Source: Protostelium mycophagum (lineage: Eukaryota; Evosea; Variosea; Protosteliida; Protosteliaceae). From it: a stretch of DNA of 64,000 bases. The DNA is taken from assembly GCA_002081555.1 (NCBI GenBank), contig MZNV01001852.1:45118-109117 (forward strand), written 5' to 3'. Each line of letters begins with the position of its first letter. Position 1 is the stretch's first letter. Below the pieces are notes generated by a model that did not search any database, was not told the origin of the DNA, and saw only the letters and a program-made list of their open reading frames with translations. Positions 23,173 to 34,494 of the stretch are shown here, piece by piece. The translations under genes and the position numbers were made by a program.

Positions 23173-23837
23173 ATGACCACATCGTTCCGCGATGCAGCCA
23201 AAGAGGACATTCCAACACTGGTAGACAATATCAACAGTAGTTATCTTATCGATGAATCTCACCTCTTTGATGGCACGAGAACAACAGAGGAGGATCTTGC
23301 AGAGCAGATGGCAAAACCGGATCAAAGAATTATAGTGATGGAGGTGGAAGAGAATGGTGTCAAGAGGATCTGCGGTTCCATTATGCTAGTTCTCGATCAC
23401 CAAAAGAAGATCGCTCATTTTGGGATGTTGGCTGTGAAACCGAGCGAACAGGTGCTATCTTCAAACATCGTGCATTAGATTGTGATTCTGTTCATCACAA
23501 ATCTGAAAATTCACAGAAGAAAGGTTACAGCAAGAAGTTGATTGAACATGTCGAACAAGAGAGCTTGAAGGCGGGCATGACAGACATGGAAATCGACATC
23601 ATCGCCGTCAGGACGAACCTCCAAGCATTCTACGGAAAGTTGGGTTATGTGCAGATTGGTGGGTATCTCTATCCTCCAAACAAGAATTTTATGTGTAATT
23701 GTAATTATTCCTTTTATTTTATTTTGTTTTAAATAATATTTTCAGGCACTACAACTCTTCCAGAAGGGATTATTGGAGGATACAGCAGACAGAAGGTTCC
23801 ATTTGAAATGTTGGTCTTGAACAAGGGGCTTAAATAA
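23173..23837 (+). CDS. GNAT-family N-acetyltransferase
   Basis: Small acetyl-CoA-dependent acetyltransferase. ATG 23173 (MTTSFRDAAKEDIPTLVD) is the first in-frame Met; stop TAA 23835-23837. Three exons give the GNAT order: an N-terminal helix region around INSSYLIDE, strands RIIVMEVEENGVKRICGSIM, then IAHFGMLAVKPSEQ joined to KKGYSKKLIEHVEQES, which is the acetyl-CoA pyrophosphate loop (Q/R-x2-G-x-G/A family, here Q-KKGYS), then VRTNLQAFYGKLGYVQIG, the motif B with the usual Tyr. The C-terminus ends in PFEMLVLNKGLK. Acceptor substrate unknown; small-molecule or protein amines are both possible. Confidence 0.85.
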
Positions 23838-24036
23838 ATTCGTTCCAAAAGGTTTAAATAAAATCACTCGAATTTGGTCTACTCGTGTGAGAGTAATTCA
23901 ACACGTTGAACAGAACTTGGTATTCACACTGCAAGAATCTGGAGAATGTGGCTATTTGCATTGTGCTCAGTTGTAGATGAATGCGTTTACTTCCAACCAA
24001 TTCCTTGTCGTCTGTGTCACTCATCCAAAATCCAGA

Positions 24037-24972
24037 ATGATGGACGAAGAACAGGAGGCATCTTCCTTTCTGGTGAGTTGAGACCTATCACTGACGACAA
24101 TGAATTGTTCATTCAATCAGAGAGGACGAGCCGCGATCAAATCGTCGAAAATCCCGTCCAGTTTTGGGAGACAATCGATCAACACATCACAGAGAAGTTT
24201 CGATCGAAAGCAGACATCTGATTCGGTGAGCAATAAATATCTTCCAAGGGGTTAGTGTAATTATTACAGAAAGATGAGAGCCATCAGGAAGACACTATGA
24301 GAAATGAATCAAAAAGAGATTTTGAACAAGTAATTGACATCGATTTTCCAGGAATCATCTCTTCTAACAATGTTTAGGACTTAGCAGAAGCCATCAAATA
24401 CGTAAGATCCTGTCTTATAAGTCACTCGATATTCTAAATGTCTGATAGAAGCTGAAACGTGTTTACACAAAGATGTATGAGATTCTAGAAGAGAAAGAAA
24501 ACTACACAGGAAAATACATCACTGAGCTGTGCAAAGAGATTATCGAAAACATTGCAACCAAGGTGGAAGACTTCACATTCCATTTGCCAATTCAAGTGAC
24601 ATTGCACAGCCTTACGTCCTCCCAAACCGCAGATCAACTTCAACAAGTACATCTACAACCGTATCTCCAATCACTCCTTCAAAAATCCCAATTGATAAGC
24701 CAAGTGTTCCAACAATAACTAGCCCAAAGACACCATCTTTCTTCTCAGAAAGAAACAAGCAGAAACCATCATCCCCAACATCATCTCCAATGCCAACCCC
24801 CCAGACCCGATCTCAATCTACAACCAGCCAGAGGCAGGTTAAGATGGAATCTTCCACACATAATACAAGCAGTAGAAGTAAGGCAGAGAAGGAGAACGAC
24901 AACGCTGCAACAGATTTCATCGTGAGACATCTTGTCCATCTGATCATGGATTGTTCCATCTAGCTCATCTTT
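24037..24972 (+). CDS. Ser/Thr/Pro-rich protein with short coiled coil, possibly 5' part of the following homeodomain gene
   Basis: I join exons from ATG 24037 (MMDEEQEASSFL) through a basic Ser-rich exon, an acidic exon (ESHQEDTMRNESKRDFEQ), a helical exon (KLKRVYTKMYEILEEKENY, ELCKEIIENIATK) and, after an intron ending GCACAG near 24611, a long low-complexity exon (PNRRSTSTSTSTTVSPITP onward). No family is recognised; composition is that of a disordered nuclear or scaffold protein. Whether it ends near 24960 or splices over the palindrome-bearing stretch at 25.0-25.2 kb into the homeodomain exons is open. Confidence 0.45.
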
Positions 24973-25037
24973 AAGGGAGCTGGGATTGAAATGGAATATA
25001 TACACAGAATGTCTGTACTATATATGGATATTTGTCG

Positions 25038-25182
25038 TGCGGCTCTGCCGCATCATGTCTCGACATGTTTTGTCCTCAACTCTGCCGCAGTTCTATATCT
25101 CCATGCAACATTTCGATTGCGGCTCTGCCGCAGCATTATTTCCCCATTTATCTTTGCATGCTGTGAGTGCGGCTCTGCCGCA
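25038..25182. repeat. Three copies of a GC-rich palindrome TGCGGCTCTGCCGCA
   Basis: Copies at 25038-25052, 25118-25132 and 25168-25182, identical over 15 bp, each able to form a 6-bp stem. A partial copy (ACTCTGCCGCAG) lies at about 25079-25090. The spacers are unlike each other. They sit in a gap between two exon clusters, either an intron or an intergenic region. Confidence 0.85.
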
Positions 25183-25239
25183 GTCAATATCTTGTATTCT
25201 AAAGCCTTGATAAAACCACCTTCTCAAGGACGAACCACT

Positions 25240-26245
25240 GACAATACCAGAGCGTAAAGAAGAAGAGTATTGGAACGAGGGAGAGGAGAGTATTGGAGAG
25301 GATGTGGGACGGTAACGAATTCACCAACGAACAGAAGGAAGAGATCCACCAAAAGACAGGCCTCAACATAAGGCAGATCACCGCATGGGGAAGATACCAA
25401 CAGGTGCCGGTACCACAACGTGTCCATTTCAAGAGGAAGAGTATGAGGGGAAGGAGCCCGAGATCACAAGCACAGACACAGACACAAGCACAATCAGAGT
25501 CAGAGTCGTTTGATGAGGAAGAGGAAGAGTCACAAATAGAAGACGAAAATAAAATCGAACCACAACCAGAGCCGAAGAAGCGTAGAGGTCGGCCACCAAG
25601 AAATGGACCTAAAAGTGATTCTCCCACTAAGGTATTATAAAATGAATTTTGGAATTTCAACAAAGGAGAAGAACCAAGAGTATTTATGATAGAAGACAAA
25701 ACGTATCCTAACGTTAAGGTTTCCTTGTGTCGCTTTACGCCACAATATTCCAGGATTTGAAAGGCCGCCTTTCAAATCTAAAACAGTGAAGAAACAGCAA
25801 CAGGACTGATCCTTTGTAGAAGAAGAAGGTCACACTGAGTTCTAGCGAAAGGCCACACATCAGTGAAGAATCCCAAAGAAAAGCGCTGACCGAACTGTGG
25901 CGGGGAGCCACGTGGACAGAGGACGAGCTCCAGTCACTGGTCATGTTTGGCTGCTCCAGAGAATTCGCACTGAATTGGGCCAAAGGCAAGTTAAGAAGGG
26001 GCGTACTCAAGACATATCCACAAGAAGCAAAGAGAAAGATGGCAAAGACACAAGGTTCAGAGGAAGCTTCACCTACCAGCAATGGCGCCAGAAAATCTAC
26101 AGAGGAAGAGGAATCTGGCGTCGATGTAGAATCAGTGGATTCGAGAGGTTGGTGGGAAGAGATGGAAGAGGAGGAGGAGGCAGAAGCACCGCAGAACACG
26201 AAGGAATCAGACGAGGCATTCATCAACGGTTTAGATCTTGAATAA
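25240..26245 (+). CDS. Divergent homeodomain-like / AT-hook DNA-binding protein
   Basis: Probable chromatin or transcription factor. One exon reads RERRVLERMWDGNEFTNEQK, then EEIHQKTGLNIRQITAWGRY, resembling helices 1-3 of a homeodomain with the invariant Trp (ITAWG for VxxWF). It is followed by a Gln/Glu/Ser-rich acidic run and PKKRRGRPPRNGP, a typical AT-hook. A later exon has LTELWRGATWTEDELQSL then GCSREFALNWAKGKLRR, a second homeodomain-like unit, and ends in an acidic tail (stop TAA 26243-26245). The homeodomain residues WFxNR are only partly kept, so DNA binding is inferred. May be continuous with the upstream Ser/Thr-rich exons. Related divergent homeodomains occur at 28.5 and 36.6 kb. 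Confidence 0.6.
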
Positions 26246-26560
26246 AACGCAAATTTATTGAATATGACGTCAAGGCCAGCTGTATCGTTTCCAACCGGCA
26301 TTCAGATACCAAAAATGGAGACAGCTTACTCTATAACTTCTACGGTTTGGACACAGTTATTGCCACAAAGTTCCCGCCAAAATTCGTCGAAAGACGCTAA
26401 AGGCATTTCTGAACGGTTTTTGTTGTGGGTCATCGGTGATAATTTTTGCATGTTTTGTTGATTAAAATTTGGAAAATTTCTCTTCGTGTGTCAGGTGTAC
26501 ATTCAAGATCGTTTGTGGAGAGACAAGGGTTCGTGAGGAAAGTTGGAAAATAATGAACGA

Positions 26561-26589
26561 ACCCTAAAACCCTAAAACCCTAAACCCAA
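26561..26589. repeat. Telomere-like tract, CCCTAAAA/CCCTAAA repeats
   Basis: Reads ACCCTAAAACCCTAAAACCC followed by TAAACCCAA, about three repeats, 100 nt upstream of the SENP8 start codon. It resembles a telo-box or an interstitial telomere repeat. Confidence 0.85.
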
Positions 26590-26684
26590 CCCGGCAACTG
26601 TCAGAAAATGTGGTGAGTCTGGGATCCCATCTTTATTTATCTACAACGAAGGAAGACCCGATGATTTGCTTCAGTATTGGATGA

Positions 26685-27499
26685 ATGGCGCCATTCAACT
26701 ACCACGATGTGACCCTTCATGAATCGGACGTGGCCCTTTTGAACGTTCCAAATTGGTTCAATGATAATTTGATCTCCTTCTATTACGAGTGAGTCACCCA
26801 TCTTTGCCCTATTTAAAGACAACAGATACCTCACTTTCGAGAAATTTGTCGATGAGAAAAAAAGTTTTGCTTTCGTTCATCCTTCTTCAGTATTCATGTC
26901 ACAATTTCTGTCTGGTTAGCCTCTTACGAGATCTTCTCATGTTGATCATCAACAGGAAGGGAACTCGCAGAGATCTTAAGTGCTCTCGAGCTGTCCAAGA
27001 AAGAACTAGTATTCCTCCCGGTCAACAACAATCACAGCTCAGAAAAGGTCGGAGGCAGCCATTGGAGTCTTCTCGTTTTTGAACGTGCGACCAGCTCCTT
27101 CCACCATTTTGATTCTATGCGTTACATGAACGCGTCCTCAGCACAAGGAATTGCCAAGGCGATGTCTCAAGTCCTCGAGACAAAAGAAGCCAAGATCGTC
27201 GAGAGGGAGACGCCTCAACAGAAGAATGGTCATGATTGTGGTGTACATGTCTTGGCGGCAACAGATGTACTGGCTTCTGAAGGATTAGACTCAGACCTCT
27301 CGCAGGTATTTTCATTTAAAAATATGAAAAATATTTCAAATCTCAAAACCCAAGCTTTTGTACACGGTATCATACCGTATTTCGTTCGGTGATTACCGTG
27401 TATTGTTTCGCTCTTATCGATACGGTGCAGGTTCCGCCGTTAGTTTCCTCTCTCAGACAGTGGATGAAAAATTTTGTTAATTCGAAACAAACGAATTGA
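26685..27499 (+). CDS. SENP8: NEDD8-specific cysteine protease SENP8/DEN1-like (C48)
   Basis: Ulp-family peptidase that processes NEDD8 precursors or removes NEDD8 from proteins. ATG 26685 (MAPFNYHDVTLHESDVALL), then VPNWFNDNLISFYYEYL across the first intron, matching the N-terminal W-x-N-D motif. Catalytic triad residues: His in GGSHWSLLVF, Asp in HHFDSM, and Gln plus Cys in ETPQQKNGHDCGVHV (Gln forms the oxyanion hole). Four or five exons; last exon gives VPPLVSSLRQWMKNF and stops at TGA 27497-27499. Overall order and length (about 220 aa) fit SENP8 better than the longer SUMO proteases. A telomere-like tract lies just upstream; the homeodomain gene downstream is convergent. Confidence 0.9.
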
Positions 27500-27711
27500 A
27501 AATAAATCGAAGAATTAAAACGCAATTTGAAAAGAATTATCATTCCGAATATTCTCAACAATTCGGATATTTTATCTGGACGTCCATACTTATTTTTTTC
27601 TGGAATTTTGTCAGAAGTGATGATTGTGCTCAAGTTTCACCGCACAGAATAATCGCGGTTTTAAGATAAATCTGATGAGAAATACAACGAGACAGACCTG
27701 GTCTTCAAATT

Positions 27712-28530
27712 TTACAGGAACAGTGCTTCCCCTCTTTTTTCCGATCTAAAAATATCAGTGGAAATTTCCCGGGAAATCCTCACCCTTTTCGATAGTTTAG
27801 AGGTGAGTTTTTTCACCAAGAGTTGAAGTCCCTCCTTCTCTTCTGTCTCCCTCTCTAGCTGTCTTCTGACATCGAGTATCTCATTTCTGATCCAATATTG
27901 TCCATTAGCGAAACCTGATCAATGTGAGATTTCGTAATCAAATATAGAAGATCGTCAGAAGAATTGCCTCTTTTTTCTGCTTGTAATTTCTCCGCCTCTA
28001 TAATTTCTCCAACTTGAGTCATGACCCCGTATTTCTGAATGATTTAGGATTATTTCGGTTCGTTTTTTTTTACAACTTTTGGAATTACTAGAAATCCTCA
28101 CAATTTCACTTTTCATGAAGGCCATATAGAGCGAGTGCTGCTTGGCCAGCGCTTCATCAATTCTCTTCTCCACAGAGAGATCTGCCGTTGTCTGCAGCTG
28201 GAATAATTCGGTGTCAGAATCGTCCATCTACAACTCGTCAGAACACTAGCTCCAAAAAGAGCCTGAAGTTTCTACCTCGGGTACATCTGGTCCACAGAAC
28301 ATGGGAGGGGTCTCATAATGGACCTCTGGATATTTTGGGGTCTTATCTCTTCTGCTCTTGCTTTCTTTCATGTGCAGCCAGCCGATGATCTGTTTCTTGG
28401 AGAGCGCGGTCTTCTTCGATAAGAGCTCTAAATCGGTGTCAGAGTACTGCCCCTTTTTTTTCAGAAATCGTCTCAGTGTCTTCTGATCAGCCTTGGAAAT
28501 GGTGTTGGCTCTGGGCATTTTGGCCTTCAT
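27712..28530 (-). CDS. Homeodomain protein with C-terminal coiled coil
   Basis: ATG at 28530 (MKAKMPRANTISKADQKTLR). A single homeodomain at about residues 10-58: DQKTLRRFLKKKGQYSDTDL for helix 1, LSKKTALSKKQIIGWLHMKE with the invariant Trp of helix 3, then a basic end KSRRD. The usual WFxNR is WLHMK. Downstream exons are acidic then helical: DDSDTELFQLQTTADLSVEK, EALAKQHSLYMAFMKSE, KYGVMTQVGEIIEAEKL and YWIRNEILDVRRQLERE, consistent with a dimerising coiled coil. Stop TAA 27712-27714. Exons just upstream on the same strand (28545-28835) could belong to it. Confidence 0.65.
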
Positions 28531-28544
28531 GAGTGAGATTTACA

Positions 28545-28800
28545 TCTGAATGACGATGATCTGCTCACTGGAGGTTTGGGCAAAGCGGTCTTTCGGTTCT
28601 TGAGAGCTTTTTTTTCGTCCTGCTTTAACACATCCATGTCAATCAATTCCTGTCCATGTTAGTATAACTATCGTGAAATGGTTGGTTGGAGAAGGAAGAA
28701 GAAATCTTACATTCAATATTGTAAGTTGATCATTATTGAGGACTGCCTGGTTATTCTTTGTAATTGGAGGAGGAAGAACCTCGAGTTGAGTCGTCATCTG
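28545..28800 (-). CDS. Small two-exon protein or upstream exons of the homeodomain gene
   Basis: From an ATG near 28798 (MTTQLEVLPPPITKNNQAVL) through a donor AAT|GTAAGA and an acceptor GGACAG near 28647, the next exon reads ELIDMDVLKQDEKKALKNRK and PKPPVSRSSSFR, ending in a stop near 28534. A better-looking donor further upstream (AAG|GTAAGACAAG near 28850) suggests that there are more 5' exons. No family recognised. Confidence 0.35.
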
Positions 28801-29008
28801 CGAAGCGTCAGATTCATGAAGAGTCCTGATCACTTGTCTTACCTTCTGCTGTCAATAAAAAACTGGTGACTGCTCTGCGACAAGAAATTGTAGAATGCTG
28901 TAAATTACGTAAGAGTGTCTTTTTGGTCAGTTTCGAGAGGTAATAAACTGGTGCTTGAGCCTCTTGAAAGTATTGAATTGTCTTGATATTTTATTCAAAC
29001 ACAACACA

Positions 29009-30887
29009 ATGGAAAAGTCAGAACTTGGTGATTTCTTAAGTCCTGAAGTCCAGAAGAAGTACTTCCCGGTGACCATCACTCGATAGAATGGTGGAAAAAC
29101 CTTAGTCGAAAGAGGAAGGACCTCGTTGCTTCAACATCAAGTTGTAGAACTCGGACATTGTGGCATTGTTTGTATCTTCATTCTCGCATTACGAAATGAA
29201 TGCGACACCATCCGCTGATGCTTGCTCAGGTAGTAATACGTTTCCTTTTATCGATGTAATCTCTGAAATATAAAGGAGACGAATCCATAGGCTCTTGTAT
29301 GGAAGGTGCCGATGTCGGAAAGGTGAGACATTTCACTGCCAATCTGATCATCACTAATTCCACACAGGAACAACCAAAAATTACAGTAGAGGAGGTGCAA
29401 AGAAAATACCAAGCATTACTAGAGAAGGAAAGGGTGAGAATCATCGATCGCATTTCTGATACATCCACTAACAACACAGGCACAATCCAAAAATAAGGAG
29501 ATACAAGGTAATTAACTTCATGATCTAATTTGTATGACATGAAACAGCGTTTGAACAAGGGAGAGAACATGAAAGATCGGTTGTTGCCCAAACAGAAAGA
29601 AGTTGGCCTGGCAGCGGAAACCAGAGAGTGAGTATTGGAATTATTTCGCACACGATCATCACATTCACTTTGAATTCGGTGTTCTGGCTTCATGATCAAT
29701 GGCACACCGTGCCATGAGTGAGGAGGTTAAAACATGGTGATACAATCACCAACATACTGGCGAAGTCAATCAAGACACAATTACCGTGAAAAATGGCTGC
29801 AATTGTGATGTTTCTAATTACATCTCAGATTGCCAATCTGATATTTAAGACATTAACCAAGACCATAAGTCCAAATGAAGAATACTTTGGACAGGAGATC
29901 ATCGACTCATTAAGAGATGTGATGAAAACAGTGAAAGAGGAGTTCATCAAAGACATGAGAGAGGAAAGGAAACAATCGAAGAAGGTTCGTCACTGAGAAA
30001 TGAACTAATCACATCTGATTTAATATTAGCAGCAATCAAATGCAAATGAATTTGTCATCGAAGCCACCACAAGCGACGTAAATCAATTTCATCTTTTTTC
30101 CAAGAATGAGAATTCTCAAAAAAAATTAATAAAAAATTTCAAGATTATTTTTTCTGAAATTTGAAATTAAAAATGTCAGGTGTCGGCAGAGAAAGAGGTG
30201 ACGGTGATGAAGACTGAAGAATCTAAAAGCAAAAAAAGGCTTGCAGATGCAGAATCACCACCATGGTCACCCGCCGACGTACGTATTTCTGTTTTCATTC
30301 CGATGAAACATTCATTGTAGATGACGGAAATATTATTTTAATTTATTTTGATTTATGAAAGATTTGACAGCGACAGGAACGTGAAAAAAAGAGGCCAAAG
30401 GGAATATTCAGCGAAGAAGAGAAGAAAAGAGTGAGTCATCTAAATGTCGACACATATACGTCCCCCAGATTTCATGTCGACATTCTATAGTTGTTCGATG
30501 AGTTCAGAAAGAAAACGCCCAGACCACCCCCAGGAATAGAGGGTTTAGGGTTCAAGGAAGCTGCAATAGAGGTGCTGCGGAAGACAAGACATTCAATGCG
30601 GCCAAGAGAGATGACAGATATAGCCGTCGAAGAAGGTAAAATTCATTCTATTTGTACTCTTATTTTAAAAAATGTTGAAAGTCAGAAAGAAATATCACAT
30701 TAATAATTTATTTATTTACTAAGGAATATTGATCACCAGTGGAAAGACACCACACAACACACTCTGTGCCATTCTGGCCTCCGACTTGAGAAAATACCCC
30801 AAGACATGTCCCATAATCAAAAACGAAGATGCGAGCTTCTCCTTGAGAGAATGGCGAACATGTCCGTCCTCCCCCGAAGAATCCTGA
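29009..30887 (+). CDS. HARE-HTH domain protein, probable chromatin/transcription regulator
   Basis: Multi-exon gene whose last two exons form a winged-helix HARE-HTH domain: FKEAAIEVLRKTRHSMRPRE, MTDIAVEEG spliced to ILITSGKTPHNTLCAILASD then LRKYPKTCPIIK. This matches the domain of ASXL and related chromatin proteins. Immediately before it is a basic helix, KRPKGIFSEEEKKRLFDEF, perhaps a degenerate homeodomain or SANT-like unit. Middle exons are charged and helical (ITVEEVQRKYQALLEKER; SLRDVMKTVKEEFIKDMREE; VSAEKEVTVMKTEESKSKKR). Stop TGA 30885-30887 is sure in this frame. The 5' end is not: ATG 29009 (MEKSELGDFLSPEVQKKYF) is plausible but the next exon cannot be joined cleanly, so the start may be elsewhere in 29.0-29.3 kb. 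Confidence 0.6.
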
Positions 30888-31147
30888 AATAAAGAGGTGG
30901 AAAGTGTCAATATTGTTTGATCGTTTATCTTTTGGCAGAGCTGCGATAAGATTTTTCTATCATTATAGAATGTCGCAGAGCTAAAGAATACCAGCTTAAT
31001 ACCACTACCTCATGCTGCAAGAGTACTAATACCAACCTTCGCCATGAAGATTTTGGGGGATCTGATCGGGTATTTTTGATCACTTGGATTGAATTTCTCC
31101 GAGCTTCTCAAAACCTCCGACGACAGGGATCACATCACCAGCAGAGA

Positions 31148-33646
31148 ATGACAACAGAAACGAAAGAGAAGTAGGTCAACTCTAGTGACGAGAAGCATTA
31201 AAAAGCGCTCAGATGGTGGCCTTTTAGGGATATGATAAATGACATCAAACGAAGAGCACCCTACTATGTTCGCGATTACACAGATGCATTTTGGTCATAC
31301 CGATCCCTTGTCACAATCGTAGTACTCTACTTCATCAATCTTCTTCCTGCTTTGGCCTACACACAAGACATGATCAGAAGGACAGATGGTATAAAATAAT
31401 TGACCACAGTATTCTGATCATCTTCAAGGAAATTGGGGAGTCAATGAGACTTTACTTGCAAGTGCTTTAGGTGGTATCATCTTTCCCCTCTTCGCAGCAC
31501 AGCCTCTAACTGTAGTGGGTGTCACTGGATTATTGGATTTGTATGGAGACACCATCTATGATATCGTTGTACCAAGAGGGGTCAATTTTCTGCAGTTCAT
31601 GGGCTGGGTTGCCATCTGGTAATCATTCTTTCATTGATAGAGGATGACCCCATCAGGTCTGCCATTTCTCATTGGATTGTGTCCATCTGCAATCTCGTGA
31701 CCTATGTCCGCTACGCGACCGATTTCACCTCTGATACGTTTGGATTCTATGTTGGAATAATTTACATCCAAAAAGGAGTCGAATTCATGGTCGAAGGCTT
31801 TGGGAATGGACTCAGTGAGGATTCCCTCGACATGAATGCCAGACTGATATCTTGGACAGGTGCTGGGTGGCTGACCGTTGTAGTGGCACTGTGCTTTTGG
31901 GCGACAGCGTGGGGACTTGTGAAGATAGGCAACTCTGATTACGTACCACTTTGGTTGGGAGAGGGGATGATCGATTTCAGTTTAGCTGTGTCTGTCTTGT
32001 TTTGGACAGGACTCACCTACATCCCAGGACATTTAGAGGTCTGCCTCTACAACAGAAGATATATATTTAATATTCAATCTTCTTATGTAAAATGTATAAT
32101 TGATCTGTAAATAGGACTCTAATATACAGAGATTACCTGTGAAGGACGCATTCATGCCAAGTCTGGATCGCAGCTGGATCGTTCCCTGGTGGCAATTAGA
32201 GGTGATCATCTTCACCATCATGAGTTTTCAAAACCAACAGGTCGGGTATGTCTTTGCGGCCCTTCCTTTGGGGTTGATTGTCACCGCTTTATTTTATCTC
32301 GACCACAACGTCAGTGCTCTCATGGCCCAAGCCACAAAATTCCCTCTCAAAAAGCCGGCGGGATTTCACTGGGATTTCTTCTTGTTAGGGTGTACCACTC
32401 TCGTCTCTGGCATTCTGGGAATACCTTATCCTAACGGTTTGGTCCCTCAGGCGCCTGCACATACCGACTCTCTGTGTGTCAGGTGATAACTTTTGATACG
32501 GCAGAATCATGCACAAGAATTATCATATGATATAACGAAAATATTACACATTGGTGATGAAACTGGAAACTTATGTAAAAATCACGGTTCCATACCGTAG
32601 TTCTTCACGGTAACCACCGCAAATTGATCACCATATTTTCCAATTTTTGCAGAGTCAGTACCTCTGCAGAATGTTAATTCATTTGTAGAAAGATCCACAC
32701 GGAGGGTGACATCCCATTGAATTCACCATGCGAAGGAATTGATATGAATGAAATTTCAGAAAAAACTTTCGTGCCCAGCAAAACCCAACCCACAGTCCAC
32801 CGTAAGATTGAGCGAGTTGTAGATAGCCGACTCCCCATACTCATACAAGGGGGGTTGCTGTTGGCAACTATGTCCGGTCCATTTTTGAAGGCAGTGGGTT
32901 TGATCACGGACGGAGTTTTGTCCGGGGTTTTCCTGCACGTGGGGTGGGGTGCTCTGGAGAGCAATGGTATTATAATAAAATTATTACATCTATTGAGAGA
33001 CAAGAGGTATGACATTCTGTATTGTACAGAGATATTTCTAAGGCTTTGTAATGGAGCTGTACCGAATGGAATCGATCTTGCTTGTATCTTTATCTTTAAA
33101 CGACGCTTCGCCGAAAAGCGAAGAAAGCGTAACATTATAAAAATACAAATACCTTGATTTGTGGAAAATCCGCAAATTAAGAATGCTGATGTTATTCTCA
33201 TTATCACCAAATCAAATTGACGAGTTCAAGGACTGTACCATCAGACGAGCCGCTGCTCTCCGTGTCTAAACTCAGAATCTTTCTTTTCGTACTTGTTCAA
33301 CTGCTGGTTGCCGGGTCGTCCATTGCGATATCACAAACAATTGCTGCAATCGGATTTCCACTCATCATGCTTGCTCTCATCCCTTTTCGGGCAACCATCA
33401 TGAACAAGTAATCTTTTCAAATATAATGATACATATTATACACCTTTGTGGCTTTTCGTGGCAAAGCCACAAAATAAAATTAGGTGCATCAAAAAGACAT
33501 CATGAATCTCATTTGTACTAAATGTGAACAGATGGTTCAGTCGAGAGGAGCTGAGTGTCTTAGACCACCCCACTGCATCTAAATTTACCGTTTCTGCTTT
33601 GGGCGGGATCCCTTATTGTGTTGGAGGTGACGATGTGGACTCATAA
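31148..33646 (+). CDS. SLC4-family anion (bicarbonate/borate) exchanger
   Basis: Multipass anion transporter. ATG 31148 (MTTETKEKDMINDIKRRAP), stop TAA 33644-33646, about eight exons. Family blocks: YYVRDYTDAFWSYRSLVTIV as TM1 onset, SALGGIIFPLFAAQPLTVVG (the QPL loop of TM3), VEFMVEGFGNG, YVFAALPLGLIVTALFYLDH, NVSALMAQATKFPLKKPAGF, GIPYPNGLVPQAPAHTDSLC, which matches the SLC4 TM10-11 region, DSRLPILIQGGLLLATMSG, then IAAIGFPLIMLALIPFRATI and WFSREELSVLDHPTASKF near the C-terminus. There is no long cytosolic N-terminal domain, so it is closer to plant/fungal BOR1 than to animal band 3. Substrate (borate or bicarbonate) unresolved. Introns contain two hairpins (33106-33123 and 33445-33474). 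Confidence 0.88.
33106..33123. repeat. Hairpin CTTCGC-CGAAAA-GCGAAG
   Basis: Perfect 6-bp stem with a 6-nt loop, in an intron of the SLC4 gene. Another of the short GC-core palindromes scattered in this window. Confidence 0.7.
33445..33474. repeat. Inverted repeat TTTGTGGCTTT ... AAAGCCACAAA
   Basis: Two 10-11 bp arms around an 8-nt centre (TCGTGGC-like), in an intron of the SLC4 gene upstream of the WFSREEL exon. Terminator or protein-binding roles are not evident; it most resembles a small palindromic element. Confidence 0.75.
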
Positions 33647-34494
33647 TTATACAAATCTGGGCCTTTTGGGTGCCCGCCGTCTCGCTTGGATTAATTATAA
33701 ATAAAGTGAGATCTTGAGGATTAATGGATATTTTGAGATCTTTCAGAACAAAACAGACACGGTGAGGATGAGGTGTAAAATCACTCCACACCTCTCTAAG
33801 CTCTGGTACTCTGGCCATATTTTGAGCACAGAGATCCATTGTGCGGGAAATCGTTGCAAACAGCAGAATTGAATGGAAAAATGTACAGAGATGTCTCAAG
33901 AGTTGCAAGCGCAATCTGAGAGATATCGCAAGACTTTGTCGGTCTACAACAACGATGACAAGTTGAAGTCTGCAGAGTTCTCAGAATTGTCGACAATGTC
34001 TCAACGGTATTATCTTGCCGTGTCGACAGAATTTTTCGAACTTTATCTAATTTTTATTCATTGATGTCACCGTTCACACTGTCAAAACCAGATAGCTACA
34101 TCAGAATGAAACGTTGTGCCGCTGTCGACAGATACTCGCATCAACGTTTGATTTCGAAGAGTTTTGAGAGAATGCCATCGTACACAACATATTAGATGTC
34201 AGTGCAGATATATCTGGAGCCTAGTTCTTCAGTGAGTCTCCATGGCTCCGTTCTCTCTCATCACCATGACCCTGTAAATTGCGATCAAACGCGTTGAATT
34301 GAACATACCCGGTGATCCAACCACTCCGTGCATCATACATTTATATGGTCTTAGGGCCAGCTTAGAGCGATGCTTGTCTCTTCGCGCTCGGCATAATCTT
34401 TTGAAACTTAAGTTTTTCCGGAATCGCTCAGAAAATTTTCTCGACCAAAAATAGAACAACTCAGATTGACACATCATCATCCCTCGATACGACG
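33647..34494. other. Region between SLC4 and IFT54 genes; possible small gene
   Basis: A plus-strand frame at 33873-34064 (MEKCTEMSQELQAQSERYRK, then SAEFSELSTMSQRYYLAV) looks coding in composition and may be followed by an exon near 34094-34194 (YIRMKRCAAVDRYSHQRLIS). I could not place it in a family. The minus-strand frame 34229-34588 overlaps the IFT54 start and is likely a shadow. The IFT54 promoter must lie in the last part. Confidence 0.35.

Noticed and set aside
25199-26301. Minus-strand Ser-rich frames of 166 and 188 codons
   Set aside because: They oppose the acidic and AT-hook exons of the homeodomain-like gene. Their Ser/Asp/Cys-rich composition comes from complementary GAA/GAG repeats.
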